A stretch of DNA of 64,000 bases from Candidatus Rokuibacteriota bacterium (GTDB lineage: Bacteria; Methylomirabilota; Methylomirabilia; Rokubacteriales; CSP1-6): positions 1 to 64,000 of the forward strand of contig QHSP01000016.1 in the NCBI GenBank assembly GCA_003220495.1, read 5' to 3'. Position 1 is the stretch's first letter. Each line of letters begins with the position of its first letter. Of this stretch, positions 53,931-62,462 are shown piece by piece. The translations under genes and the position numbers were made by a program. The notes under the pieces are model-generated. The model was not told the origin of the DNA and did no database searches. It worked only from the letters and a program-made list of their open reading frames with translations.

Positions 53931-55096
53931 TGCCACTACCACTCGAAGGCTATACGGTCCTGGACCTCACTCGTGCCCGCTCGGGCCCGACCGCGGTGCG
54001 CCAGCTCGCCGACATGGGCGCCAACGTCATCAAGATCGAGGCACGCGAGGAGATGGAGGGCGACTCCACCGCGCTCGGCTTCGACTTCCTGAACCTCCAC
54101 CGGAACAAACGCTCGATGACCATCGACCTCAAGCATCCGCGCGGGGTCGAGATCATCAAGAGGATCGCCGCGCGCGCCGACGTCGTCGTGGAGAATTTCC
54201 GGCCGGACGTCAAGAAGCGACTCGGCATCGACTACGAGGCCTTGTCGAAGGTGAACCCGCGGCTCGTCTACGGGTCGATCTCGGGCTTCGGCCAGTCCGG
54301 TCCCTATGCCGAGCGGCCGGGCTACGACCAGATCGCGCAAGGCATGGGCGGGCTCATGTCGATCACCGGGCTGCCGGGGCAGGGCCCCGTCCGAGTGGGT
54401 ATCCCGGTCGCCGATCTCACCTCGGGCCTTTTCCTGGCGCAGGGCATCCTGGTCGCGCTGCTCGAGCGCGAGAAGTCCGGGAAGGGTCAGTGGGTCCACA
54501 CCTCGCTCCTGCAGGCGATGGTCACCATGCTCGACTTCCAGGCGGCGCGCTGGCTCATCGACGGCGAGATCCCGCCGCAGGCCGGTAACGATCACCCGAC
54601 CGGGATCCCGACGGGCGTGTTCACGACGGCCGACGGCCACATCAACATCGCCGCGTCCGGCCAGACGATGTATCGGAGGCTCTGCACCGCGATCGGCGCG
54701 CCCGAGCTGATCGACGATCCGCGCTTCAAGAACCTGGCCGACCGCTCGAAGAACCGCAAGCAGATGAACGCGGAGCTCGATCGGATCCTCGCGAAGAAGC
54801 CGAGCGCCGAGTGGATCGAGGCGCTCAATCGCGCCGGCGTGCCGTCGGGACCGATCCTGAACGTGAAGGAAGTCTTCGAGAACGAGCAGATCAAGCACCT
54901 CGGGATGGCCCAGCCCGTGCGTCACCCCGAGCGCGGCGAGATGCTGGTGCAGGGGCTCCCGGCGACGCTCTCGCGCACGCCCGGCGCGATCCGCCGCGCC
55001 GCGCCCACGCACGGCGAGCACACGGACGAGATCCTGCGCGAGCTGGGCTACACCACCGAGGAGATCGCCACGCTCCGGAAGGACGCGGTCGTATGA
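53930..55096 (+). CDS. CoA-transferase, CaiB/BaiF (family III)
   Basis: A 388-residue family III CoA-transferase moving CoA between carboxylic acids. The N-terminal LEGYTVLDLTRARSGPTAVRQLADMGANVIKIE is canonical. The catalytic Asp lies in GIPVADLTSGLFLAQGIL at about residue 160. It overlaps both neighbours, the hydrolase upstream and the substrate-binding-protein gene downstream. An uptake system coupled to CoA activation is the likely theme. Its acid substrate is unknown. Confidence 0.93.
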   Translation: MPLPLEGYTVLDLTRARSGPTAVRQLADMGANVIKIEAREEMEGDSTALGFDFLNLHRNKRSMTIDLKHPRGVEIIKRIAARADVVVENFRPDVKKRLGIDYEALSKVNPRLVYGSISGFGQSGPYAERPGYDQIAQGMGGLMSITGLPGQGPVRVGIPVADLTSGLFLAQGILVALLEREKSGKGQWVHTSLLQAMVTMLDFQAARWLIDGEIPPQAGNDHPTGIPTGVFTTADGHINIAASGQTMYRRLCTAIGAPELIDDPRFKNLADRSKNRKQMNAELDRILAKKPSAEWIEALNRAGVPSGPILNVKEVFENEQIKHLGMAQPVRHPERGEMLVQGLPATLSRTPGAIRRAAPTHGEHTDEILRELGYTTEEIATLRKDAVV

Positions 55097-56643
55097 AGGG
55101 TCCTCGAGCGTTCGGCCTTCTCGTCGTCGCGGCCCTGGGCGCCGTCCTTGGAGGCGGCATTGTCGCCCAGGCCCAAACCCAGCAGGCGAAGCCGGAAGGC
55201 GAGATGCGCTGGGCCCTCTACGTGACCGTGCCCCCGGCCTGGCTCGATCCAGGCGAGGTGCAGGGCTTCATCACGCCGTTCTGGATCCAGTACGCGCTCC
55301 ACGACGCGCTGGTCAAGCCGATGCCCGGCAGCATCATGACGCCGAGCCTGGCCGAGTCGTGGACGCTCAGTCCCGACCAGAAGACCTACGAGTTCAAGCT
55401 GCGGCAGGGCCTCAAGTTCCACAACGGCGATCCGTTCACGGCCGAGGACGTGAAGTTTAGCTTCCTGCGCGCGAAGAGCGCGCGGATCCTCAAGGAGAAG
55501 GTGCGCGACGTCGAGATCGTCGATCCCTACCGCATCCGGTTTCATCTCCACGAGCCGTTCCCCGACTTCATGGCGTTCTACGGAACCCTGGCGACCGGGG
55601 CGGGCTGGGTCGTTCCCAAGAAGTATGTCGAGAAGGTCGGCGACGACGGGTTCAAGAAGCAGCCGGTCGGTCTCGGGCCGTACAAGTTCGTGAGCAGCAC
55701 GCCCGGAATCGAGATCGTCATGGACGCGAACGAGAGCTACTGGCGCAAGATGCCGTCGGTGAAGCGCCTGGTCTTCAAGAGCGTGCCGGAGGCGACCACG
55801 CGGGCGGCGATGCTGAAGAAGGGCGAAGTGGACGTCGCCTATCTGCTGGACGCGCCGACCGCCCTGGAGCTCAAGCGGGACCCGAATCTCAAGCTGGCGT
55901 TCTCGGGGGCGATCGGGATCCACTTCCTCGACTTCTTCGACCAGTGGGATCCCAAGTCGCCGTGGGCCGACAGGCGCGTCCGACTCGCGGCCGTCATGGC
56001 GGTCGATCTCCGGTCGTTGAACGAGGCGGAGAATCTGGGGGCCTCGCGGCTCACGGGAAGCGTCGTCCCCCGCAAGTTCGAGTTCGCGCTGTCGCTCGAG
56101 CCCTACCCCTACGATCCGGCGAAGGCGAAGAAGCTCCTGGCCGAGGCGGGCTATCCCAACGGCTTCGACGCCGGCGATCTCTATCCCTACCCGCCCTACT
56201 TCTCGATGGGCGAGGCGGTCGCGACGAATCTCACCGCCGTGGGCATCAAGACCCGGATGGTCACGATGGAGCGCGCGGCCTTCCAGAGCGCCTGGCTGAC
56301 GAAGAAGCTCAAGGGAATCTGCGTCTGCATCCATGCGACCTACGGCAACGCCGCGTCACGGATGGCGGAGTTCGTGCCGAGCGACGGCTCGTTCGCGCGC
56401 GGCGCCGATCCCGACATCGACGCGCTCTTCAAGCAGCAGGCGCGGGAGACGGACAGGAAGAAGCGCGAGGCGATGCTCGCCCAGATCCAGCAGTTGCTCC
56501 ACGAGCGCGTGCGCTTCGGCCCGATGTGGGAATACATCTGGCCCAGCGGGATCGGGCCGCGCGTGGGCGACGCGGCTCTCTTGAAGATCGATCCCTATCC
56601 CTGGTCGGCGCCGCTCGAGGACGTGACGCTCAAGAAGAAGTGA
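55093..56643 (+). CDS. ABC transporter substrate-binding protein, family 5
   Basis: A 516-residue binding protein with signal peptide (about residues 1-27, ending AQAQT). Core features are YALHDALVKPMPG, FHNGDPFTAEDVKFSFLRA, GLGPYKF and a C-terminal MERAAFQSAWLTKKLKG. It is a close paralogue of the protein at 9270-10835. The ATG overlaps the CoA-transferase stop (ATGA). No permease or ATPase genes accompany it. Confidence 0.92.
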   Translation: MKGPRAFGLLVVAALGAVLGGGIVAQAQTQQAKPEGEMRWALYVTVPPAWLDPGEVQGFITPFWIQYALHDALVKPMPGSIMTPSLAESWTLSPDQKTYEFKLRQGLKFHNGDPFTAEDVKFSFLRAKSARILKEKVRDVEIVDPYRIRFHLHEPFPDFMAFYGTLATGAGWVVPKKYVEKVGDDGFKKQPVGLGPYKFVSSTPGIEIVMDANESYWRKMPSVKRLVFKSVPEATTRAAMLKKGEVDVAYLLDAPTALELKRDPNLKLAFSGAIGIHFLDFFDQWDPKSPWADRRVRLAAVMAVDLRSLNEAENLGASRLTGSVVPRKFEFALSLEPYPYDPAKAKKLLAEAGYPNGFDAGDLYPYPPYFSMGEAVATNLTAVGIKTRMVTMERAAFQSAWLTKKLKGICVCIHATYGNAASRMAEFVPSDGSFARGADPDIDALFKQQARETDRKKREAMLAQIQQLLHERVRFGPMWEYIWPSGIGPRVGDAALLKIDPYPWSAPLEDVTLKKK

Positions 56644-56646
56644 CCG

Positions 56647-56661
56647 AGGCCGCTCCGGCCT
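56647..56661. terminator. 6-bp hairpin between convergent genes (bidirectional terminator-like)
   Basis: AGGCCG-CTC-CGGCCT lies between the binding-protein stop and the stop of the opposing DGQHR gene. An overlapping alternative fold, CGCTCC with GGAGCG, is also possible. No T run. Confidence 0.45.
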
Positions 56662-57790
56662 AGCGGAGCGCGTCGCGCAGCTCGCGCGTGAGGACCTCGA
56701 CGGTCCCGCGCGTGCCGCCGGCGAGCTTCAGCTTCCACTCGCCCTCGGTCTCGAAGCGCCGGTCGCGCAGCCGCTCGCCCCACGGCTTGATCGCCTCGCG
56801 GATCGCGTTCAGATCGAACGGATCGCGGCGCAGCTCGCGGGCTCGGGCCATCACGTCGGGCGCCGCCCGGATGAAGGCGCGGAGCGCGGCGCCGGTCTTG
56901 ATCGAGTACTTGCGCCCCGCCCAGGCGGACGGGAACGTGGTCGAGAGCGCCTTGATGTAGTTCAGGAAGAAGCGCTTGGCGCCGCCCCGGAGCTCCTGGA
57001 GCTTGCCGCCGCTCCCGACCTTCTCGACGGTCTCGAAGAAGTCGACGATCTCCTCGGCGAGTGGCGCCTGGCTGACGCGCCCGCGCCCGGTGCCGAGCAT
57101 CTTGATCTCGCCGTGGAGCGGCGAGGTGTCGTCCTCGTTGAGCGAGCGGATCACGTCGTGCGCGAGCGCCTGGTTCGCGTCCGGGTAGAGCTTGCGGCCG
57201 GCCAGGCTGATGATGTGCGACGGATTCAGCCGCGTGTGCTTGGCGTTGATCGTGACGAAGAGCTCGACGATCTGACGGGCGTCGAGCGAGTCGAAGAGCA
57301 CCGCCGGCACCTCGATCGTCATGTTTTCCCCGGCCTGCGACAGCGCGTGCAGGGCGAGCAGGCGATGCTGGCCGTCGAGCACTCTCAACACACCGTGCTC
57401 TTCCGGAATCTGGAGCAGGCCGAGGTCGTGCTGGCCGGCGACCGGGGTGAAGGTGAATCGTTTCTCCGAGGTGATGATGACGGCCCCCGGGATCGCGGGC
57501 AGGGTCGCCGCGTCTTTGCACTCTCTGTAGTACGCCACGAGCTCGTCGATCTTCCGGCGGATGACCGGCCGCTGGTACGCGGTCTCGCTCTCGCCGATCC
57601 GCTTCTCGAGACTGTCCCAGTTGACGCGGGACCGGTTCATCCGCGTCTTCTTGGCCGGCTCGTTGGCCGGACCACCGGTGTAGCCCAGGACCTCGAACTT
57701 CACTAACCGATCGATATCCTTGGCGGAAAGCCCGGCCTGGTAGAACTCGACCCCAAACTGCTTCACACGGCGCGTCGGGACGGTAATCAT
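56660..57790 (-). CDS. Orphan DGQHR-domain protein (DndB-like)
   Basis: A 376-residue protein with the motif DGQHR at residues 139-143 (RVLDGQHRLLALHAL), the mark of the DGQHR family that includes DndB, the regulator of DNA phosphorothioation clusters. Around it are EVPAVLFDSLDARQIVELFVTINAKHTRLN and a helical C-terminal half. Members occur in DNA-modification and defence islands. Here no DndACDE, helicase or methylase gene is present. The start is the ATG at 57790, very close to a TTGACA/TAGACT promoter. Function is unknown. Confidence 0.85.
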   Translation of the reverse strand: MITVPTRRVKQFGVEFYQAGLSAKDIDRLVKFEVLGYTGGPANEPAKKTRMNRSRVNWDSLEKRIGESETAYQRPVIRRKIDELVAYYRECKDAATLPAIPGAVIITSEKRFTFTPVAGQHDLGLLQIPEEHGVLRVLDGQHRLLALHALSQAGENMTIEVPAVLFDSLDARQIVELFVTINAKHTRLNPSHIISLAGRKLYPDANQALAHDVIRSLNEDDTSPLHGEIKMLGTGRGRVSQAPLAEEIVDFFETVEKVGSGGKLQELRGGAKRFFLNYIKALSTTFPSAWAGRKYSIKTGAALRAFIRAAPDVMARARELRRDPFDLNAIREAIKPWGERLRDRRFETEGEWKLKLAGGTRGTVEVLTRELRDALR

Positions 57791-57799
57791 GGGATTGGA

Positions 57800-57829
57800 A
57801 GTCTAACTGATGGGCCAAACCCCTGTCAA
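57800..57829 (-). promoter_or_regulatory. Promoter for the DGQHR gene (TTGACA-18-TAGACT)
   Basis: On the minus strand a perfect TTGACA (57824-57829) and TAGACT (57800-57805) are spaced by 18 bases. The -10 box ends 9 bases before the ATG, so the mRNA is probably leaderless. The -35 box sits inside the hairpin at 57817-57840. Confidence 0.5.
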
Positions 57830-57840
57830 TAGAGGGGTTT
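57817..57840. promoter_or_regulatory. Perfect 8-bp inverted repeat over the DGQHR promoter
   Basis: AAACCCCT and AGGGGTTT are separated by 8 bases and followed on the plus strand by TTTT. It looks like a terminator for plus-strand transcripts. Its place over the -35 box of a divergent promoter region suggests an operator instead. The 89-base gap contains nothing else I recognise besides the EamA -10 box. Confidence 0.5.
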
Positions 57841-57867
57841 TCGGACATACCGTCACCTGAAGTTCGG

Positions 57868-57873
57868 TAAGAT
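57868..57873 (+). promoter_or_regulatory. Putative -10 box (TAAGAT) for the EamA transporter gene
   Basis: TAAGAT ends 6 bases before the GTG at 57880, so transcription would begin on the start codon itself. Confidence 0.4.
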
Positions 57874-57879
57874 CGGGCC

Positions 57880-58743
57880 GTGAGCGGCCCGGCCCTCGTC
57901 CTCGTCGTGTGCGCCGCCGTTCTGCACGCGACCTGGAACGCGCTGGCCAAGCGAGCGGAGCACCAGTTCGCATTTCTCTGGTCGTCCGTTTCGCTGGCGA
58001 CGCTCCTCTTGCTCCCGATCGGCCTCCTGCGACTTCCCGCCGAGCCCGCTCCAGCCACGTGGCTGCCGTTCGTTGCCGCGAGCGTCGGTATTCACGCGCT
58101 TTATTTCTGGGCACTCGGGCGCTCGTACCGCTACGGCGACTTCTCCCGCGTCTATCCGATGGCGCGCGGGCTCGGCGTCGCCCTCGTCCCGCTCATCGCG
58201 CTGCCCGTGTTCGGGGAGCGGCTGTCGTCGCTCGGCTCGCTCGGGGTCGGGCTCGTCGTCCTCGGTATCGTCTGGCTCAGCAGGACAACGTCTGCGGCAC
58301 GCGGATCGACCGGTCCCGCGATCGGCGCGGGAACGGTGTGGGCCGTGGTGACGGGCCTGACGATCGCGAGCTACTCGCTCGTGGACAAGGCGGGTGTCGC
58401 GCGCCTGCACCCGATGCCCTACATCGCGCTCATGGGGCTCGGGCTCAGCGCCATCCTGAGCCCGGTCGTCCTCGCGGATCGTCACGCACTCGCTCACGAA
58501 TGGCGCCAGCGCTGGCGGACGATCCTGGTCGCCTCCGCGATGAACCTGACGAGCTACCTGCTCGTGCTCTTCGCCTTTCGCCTCTCGAAGGTCGGCTACG
58601 TGGTGGCGTCGCGCGAGCTCTCGATCCTGTTCTCCGCGTTCATCGGGAGCCTGTGGCTCGGAGAAGGACGCCTGGCCCCGCGGCTCACCGGGGCCTCGAT
58701 CGTGCTCGCCGGGGTGATCTGCGTGGCCTTCGCTCGGGATTGA
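57880..58743 (+). CDS. EamA/DMT-family transporter
   Basis: A 287-residue membrane protein of the drug/metabolite transporter superfamily. Ten hydrophobic segments form two EamA repeats; the first starts VLVVCAAVLHATWNALAKRAEHQFAFLWSSV, and the second near ERGTVWAVVTGLTIASYSLVDKA-like residues about 148-165. It likely exports amino acids or related metabolites. The GTG start has only the -10 box before it. Confidence 0.85.
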   Translation: MSGPALVLVVCAAVLHATWNALAKRAEHQFAFLWSSVSLATLLLLPIGLLRLPAEPAPATWLPFVAASVGIHALYFWALGRSYRYGDFSRVYPMARGLGVALVPLIALPVFGERLSSLGSLGVGLVVLGIVWLSRTTSAARGSTGPAIGAGTVWAVVTGLTIASYSLVDKAGVARLHPMPYIALMGLGLSAILSPVVLADRHALAHEWRQRWRTILVASAMNLTSYLLVLFAFRLSKVGYVVASRELSILFSAFIGSLWLGEGRLAPRLTGASIVLAGVICVAFARD

Positions 58744-58773
58744 CTCGGCGGGGCCTCGACGGCCACTCCGATG

Positions 58774-59982
58774 TTATTTCAGGCCGAAGGTCTCGACGGC
58801 GAGGCCCGCGATGTGGCGCCCGATTGCCAGCGAGGCCGTGGCGCCCGGGGACGGGGCGTTGAGCACGTGGATCGCGTCCGCCTCGGCGACGATGCGAAAG
58901 TCGTCGACGAGTGAGCCGTCGGGGCTCACGGCCTGGGCGCGTACCCCGGCGCCGCCGCGCGTGACGTCCTCGGGGCGCAGCGCGGGGACGAGCCGCTGCA
59001 GCGCCTGCACGAACGCGTTCTTGCTGAGCGAGCGGTACATCTCGTAGCTTCCGGTGCGCCAGTACTTCCGGGCCATCTGCCAGAATCCGCGATAGGCGAG
59101 CGTCCCCGCGAGCTCAGCTGGGCTCACCCTGCCGAAGCGATAACCCTCGCGCGCGAACGCCAGGACCGCGTTCGGGCCGGCCTCCACCTCGCCGTGTACG
59201 GTGCGCGTGAGGTGGACGCCCAGGAACGGGAACTCCGGGTCGGGGACCGGATAGATGAGCCCCCGCACGATGTCCTGGCGCTCCGGCCGGATCATGTAGT
59301 ACTCGCCGCGGAACGGGATGATGCGCACGTCGACCTTCGCGCCAGCCATGCGCGCCACCAGGTCCGAATAGAGCCCCGCGCAGTTCACGATCCGCGTCGC
59401 GCGCACGACGGCGCGCGGCGTGACGAGCTCGATCGCGCCGGCGCGGCGCCGGATCGACGTCACCCCGGCGCCGGTCTCGATCGCGACGCCGCGGGCGGTC
59501 AGCTCGCGCGTCATCGCCGCGCAGACCTCCTTGTAGTCGACGATCGCGGTCGACGGGGACCGGATCGCGCGGAGCGCGCTCGCGTGGGGCTCGATCTCGC
59601 GCAGCTGGGCCGGCTCGATCATCTCGACGGGCACGCCATTGGCGATCCCCCGCTCGTAGAGCATCTGCAGGCGCGGCAGCTCGGCCTGCTCGGTCGCGAC
59701 GATCACCTTGCCCACGTGATCGACGCGGATCCCGTGCTTCTGGCAAAAGTCGAGCATCAGCCCCTTGCCCTCGACGCAGAGCTTCGCCTTGTAGGAGCCC
59801 GGCTTGTAGTAGATGCCGGAGTGGATGACGCCCGAGTTGTTGCCGGTCTGGTGCGTGGCGAGCTTCGCTTCCTTCTCGAGGACCACGAGCCGCGCTCGCG
59901 GGATGCGCTCGCCGAGCCCGCGCGCGGTGGCGAGGCCGAGGATACCGCCGCCGATGATCGCGATGTCGTAGGAGTTGTCCAT
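58774..59982 (-). CDS. lhgO: L-2-hydroxyglutarate oxidase
   Basis: A 402-residue FAD enzyme oxidising L-2-hydroxyglutarate to 2-oxoglutarate, feeding electrons to the respiratory chain. The FAD motif is [17 protein letters not shown], followed by [27 protein letters not shown], a strong LhgO signature. The C-terminal [19 protein letters not shown] and [14 protein letters not shown] are also typical. The enzyme links to glutaryl/lysine catabolism, for which gcdH is present at 45511. Confidence 0.93.
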   Translation of the reverse strand: MDNSYDIAIIGGGILGLATARGLGERIPRARLVVLEKEAKLATHQTGNNSGVIHSGIYYKPGSYKAKLCVEGKGLMLDFCQKHGIRVDHVGKVIVATEQAELPRLQMLYERGIANGVPVEMIEPAQLREIEPHASALRAIRSPSTAIVDYKEVCAAMTRELTARGVAIETGAGVTSIRRRAGAIELVTPRAVVRATRIVNCAGLYSDLVARMAGAKVDVRIIPFRGEYYMIRPERQDIVRGLIYPVPDPEFPFLGVHLTRTVHGEVEAGPNAVLAFAREGYRFGRVSPAELAGTLAYRGFWQMARKYWRTGSYEMYRSLSKNAFVQALQRLVPALRPEDVTRGGAGVRAQAVSPDGSLVDDFRIVAEADAIHVLNAPSPGATASLAIGRHIAGLAVETFGLK

Positions 59983-59991
59983 GGCGCATCA

Positions 59992-60020
59992 TTGATAGAA
60001 TCTGGCTCGACCGCTGTCAA
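59992..60020 (-). promoter_or_regulatory. Promoter for lhgO (TTGACA-17-TATCAA)
   Basis: On the minus strand a perfect TTGACA (60015-60020) and TATCAA (59992-59997) have the ideal 17-base spacing. The -10 box ends 9 bases before the ATG at 59982, again predicting an almost leaderless mRNA. A TAGAAT box on the plus strand (59996-60001) overlaps and could serve the MaoC gene. Confidence 0.55.
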
Positions 60021-60054
60021 GCGCGGAACCCCAACGACATCCGGAGGCCCGACC

Positions 60055-60507
60055 GTGGCGGGAAAGTACTTCGACGAGCTCGAGATCGGACAGACCTTCC
60101 GGCACCAGCCCGGACGTACGGTCACCGAGGCGGACAACGTGTGGTTCTCCTGCCTCACGATGAACCCCCAGTCGCTCCACGTCGACTTTCACGCGGCGGC
60201 GAAGGCCGAGTTCGGCAAACCGCTGGTGAACAGCCTCTTCACGCTCGGCGTCGCCGTCGGCCTCTCGGTCGGCGAGACCACGCTCGGCACGACCGTGGGG
60301 AATCTCGGATTCGAGAAGGTCGAGTTCCCGAAGCCCGTCTTCCACGGCGACACGATCTATTCCGAGACCGAGGTCGTGGACAAGCGCGAGTCGCGCTCGC
60401 GCCCGCAGTGGGGCATCGTGACGTTCGTGCACCGGGCGCTCAACCAGAACGGCGAGGTCGTGATGGTGGCGCGACGCAACGCGATGATGCGCAAGAAGGG
60501 AGCCTGA
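60055..60507 (+). CDS. MaoC-family hydratase (itaconyl-CoA hydratase-like)
   Basis: A 150-residue hot-dog-fold (R)-hydratase. The text [27 protein letters not shown] with the catalytic Asp/His region, and [28 protein letters not shown] and [23 protein letters not shown], resemble itaconyl-CoA hydratases of the Rv2499c type, as I recall them. It would add water to itaconyl- or mesaconyl-CoA. GGAGG lies 7 bases before the GTG. The CitE-like lyase gene follows after 2 bases. Confidence 0.87.
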   Translation: MAGKYFDELEIGQTFRHQPGRTVTEADNVWFSCLTMNPQSLHVDFHAAAKAEFGKPLVNSLFTLGVAVGLSVGETTLGTTVGNLGFEKVEFPKPVFHGDTIYSETEVVDKRESRSRPQWGIVTFVHRALNQNGEVVMVARRNAMMRKKGA

Positions 60508-60509
60508 CC

Positions 60510-61391
60510 GTGGCGCGCCGGCGCCGATCGCTTCACTTCGTACCGGGCGGCAACGACCGCATGCTCGCCAAGGCGCTGACCATCCCGGCCGACGGCCTGA
60601 TCCTCGACCTCGAGGACGCGGTCGCGCCGGATCGCAAGGCGGCGACCCGCGGAGTGGTTCGAGAGTGGCTTCGCCGCGATTTCGGCGGCCGCGAGCGATG
60701 GGTGCGGATGAATCCGATCTCCACCGGGCTCGGCCAGGCGGATCTCGAGGAGACGATCGCGGCGCGCCCCGACGGCTACGTGGTCCCGAAGCCCGGAAGC
60801 GCCGCCGACATCCGCGCGATCGTCAAGATCCTGGACCGGCTCGAGCAGCAGCACGGGATAGCGAACGGGGCCACGCGGCTGACCCTGATCGCGACGGAGA
60901 CACCGGAAGGGCTGCTGAACATCCGCGAGATCGCGGCGGCCACGCCGCGAACGGTCGCGATCTCCTGGGGCGTCGAGGATCTGGGCGCCGCGATGGGGCT
61001 CGGCCGAGTTCGCGACGGCGACGGTCGCTACCTGGACATTCCGCGCTACGCGCGCGTCATGTGCGCGGTGGTCGCCGCCGCCTGCGGAGTCGAGGCGATC
61101 GACACGGTCTTCACCGATATCGCGGACCTCGACGGCCTGCGGCGCGAGTGCGAGGACGGGGTCGCGATGGGCTTCACCGGCAAGATCTCGATCCATCCCA
61201 ACCAGATCCCGGTGATCAACGAGGCCTTCTCGCCGTCGAAGGAGGCGCTGGACGAAGCGCGCCAGCTCGTCGCGCTGTTCGAGGAGCACGCCAGGCGCGG
61301 CGTCTACGCATTCACGTTCAAGGGCCAGATGGTGGACGCCCCGCACCTCGCGCGCGCGCAGAAGCTCGTGGCCAGGGCGGGCGGAGAGTGA
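60510..61391 (+). CDS. HpcH/HpaI (CitE-like) CoA-ester lyase
   Basis: A 293-residue TIM-barrel CoA-ester lyase. Motifs are SLHFVPGGNDRMLAKALTIPADGLILDLEDAVAP with the metal-binding Glu/Asp, the RMNPISTGLG strand, PKPGSAADIRAI, and ISWGVEDLGAAMG. GFTGKISIHPNQIPVIN completes the site. It most likely cleaves citramalyl- or malyl-CoA. With the MaoC partner directly upstream it matches the hydratase-lyase pair of itaconate or leucine dissimilation. AAGAAGGGAG precedes the GTG. Confidence 0.9.
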   Translation: MARRRRSLHFVPGGNDRMLAKALTIPADGLILDLEDAVAPDRKAATRGVVREWLRRDFGGRERWVRMNPISTGLGQADLEETIAARPDGYVVPKPGSAADIRAIVKILDRLEQQHGIANGATRLTLIATETPEGLLNIREIAAATPRTVAISWGVEDLGAAMGLGRVRDGDGRYLDIPRYARVMCAVVAAACGVEAIDTVFTDIADLDGLRRECEDGVAMGFTGKISIHPNQIPVINEAFSPSKEALDEARQLVALFEEHARRGVYAFTFKGQMVDAPHLARAQKLVARAGGE

Positions 61392-61415
61392 GCTCGAGCT
61401 CGACGCGCTGAGAGG

Positions 61416-62432
61416 ATGCGGGCGCTCGTCCTTTCCGCCGCGGCACCGATCGAGAGCGCCCCATTGCGCCTCGAGGCTCGCGCCACGCCGGCGCCCGGCC
61501 CTCGCGAGATCCTGGTCCGCGTGAGCGCGTGCGGCGTGTGCCGCACCGACCTGCACATCGTCGAGGGCGAGCTGCCGTCCGCGCGGCCGTCCATCGTGCC
61601 CGGACACCAGGTCATCGGCCGGGTCGAGCGCACGGGATCGATCGCGCGGCGCTTTCAGCCCGGCGACCGCGTGGGGATCGCGTGGCTCCGCGGGACGTGC
61701 GGCGCCTGCGAGGCCTGCCGCGGCGGGCGGGAGAACCTCTGCGAGCGCGCCGAGTTCACCGGCTATCACGCCGACGGCGGATTCGCCGATTACGCGGTCG
61801 TGTCCGAGGCCTTCGCCTACGCGATCCCGCCCGTCTTCGGCGACGCGGAGGCGGCGCCGCTGCTCTGTGCCGGCATCATCGGCTACCGGGCGCTCAAGCT
61901 GAGCGAGGTGAAGGCCGGCGGACGGCTCGGGATCTACGGATTCGGGGCCTCGGCGCACGTGACGCTCCAGGTCGCGCGCGCCCGCGGCTGCGACGTCTTC
62001 GTGTGCACGCGCGAGGAGTCGCATCGAGCGCTCGCGCGCCGGCTGGGCGCAACCTGGGTCGGCGGCGTCGGCGACGCGATGCCGGCGAAAATGCACGGGG
62101 CGATTCTCTTCGCGCCGGCCGGCGAGCTCGTGCCCGTCGCGCTGCGGAATCTCGAGCGGGGCGGCACCCTGGCGCTGGCCGGCATCTACATGACCGCGGT
62201 GCCGCCGCTCGATTACGAACGCGATCTGTTCTACGAACGAAGCATCCGATCCGTCACCGCCAACACCCGGGTCGACGGTGAGGAGCTTCTTGCGGAAGCC
62301 GAGCGGATCCCGATCCGTCCGGCCACGACGACGTTCGCGCTCGAAGATGCCAACCGCGCGCTGGCCCTCCTCAAGCGTGGCGGCTTTGCCGGGGCTGGAG
62401 TTCTCTTGACCGGTGAGGGTTCTCGCGTATGA
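61416..62432 (+). CDS. Zinc-dependent alcohol dehydrogenase
   Basis: A 338-residue medium-chain dehydrogenase. The catalytic zinc ligands are in SACGVCRTDLHIVEG and VPGHQVIG. The structural zinc site CGACEACRGGRENLC is complete. The nucleotide loop reads GIYGFGASAHVTLQVA, with the NAD(P) motif GxGxxA in variant form. Primary alcohols or aldehydes are likely substrates. It lies 25 bases after the CitE-like gene. Confidence 0.9.
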   Translation: MRALVLSAAAPIESAPLRLEARATPAPGPREILVRVSACGVCRTDLHIVEGELPSARPSIVPGHQVIGRVERTGSIARRFQPGDRVGIAWLRGTCGACEACRGGRENLCERAEFTGYHADGGFADYAVVSEAFAYAIPPVFGDAEAAPLLCAGIIGYRALKLSEVKAGGRLGIYGFGASAHVTLQVARARGCDVFVCTREESHRALARRLGATWVGGVGDAMPAKMHGAILFAPAGELVPVALRNLERGGTLALAGIYMTAVPPLDYERDLFYERSIRSVTANTRVDGEELLAEAERIPIRPATTTFALEDANRALALLKRGGFAGAGVLLTGEGSRV

Positions 62433-62433
62433 T
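62406..62433 (+). promoter_or_regulatory. Strong promoter (TTGACC-16-TATGAT) for the class III aminotransferase gene
   Basis: TTGACC at 62406-62411 and TATGAT at 62428-62433 each match five of six consensus bases and are 16 bases apart. The -10 overlaps the stop of the alcohol dehydrogenase gene. Transcription would start near 62440, leaving a short leader with GACGGAGG before the ATG at 62463. Confidence 0.65.
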
Positions 62434-62462
62434 CACCGAACAGTTTTGACGGAGGCTCACCG

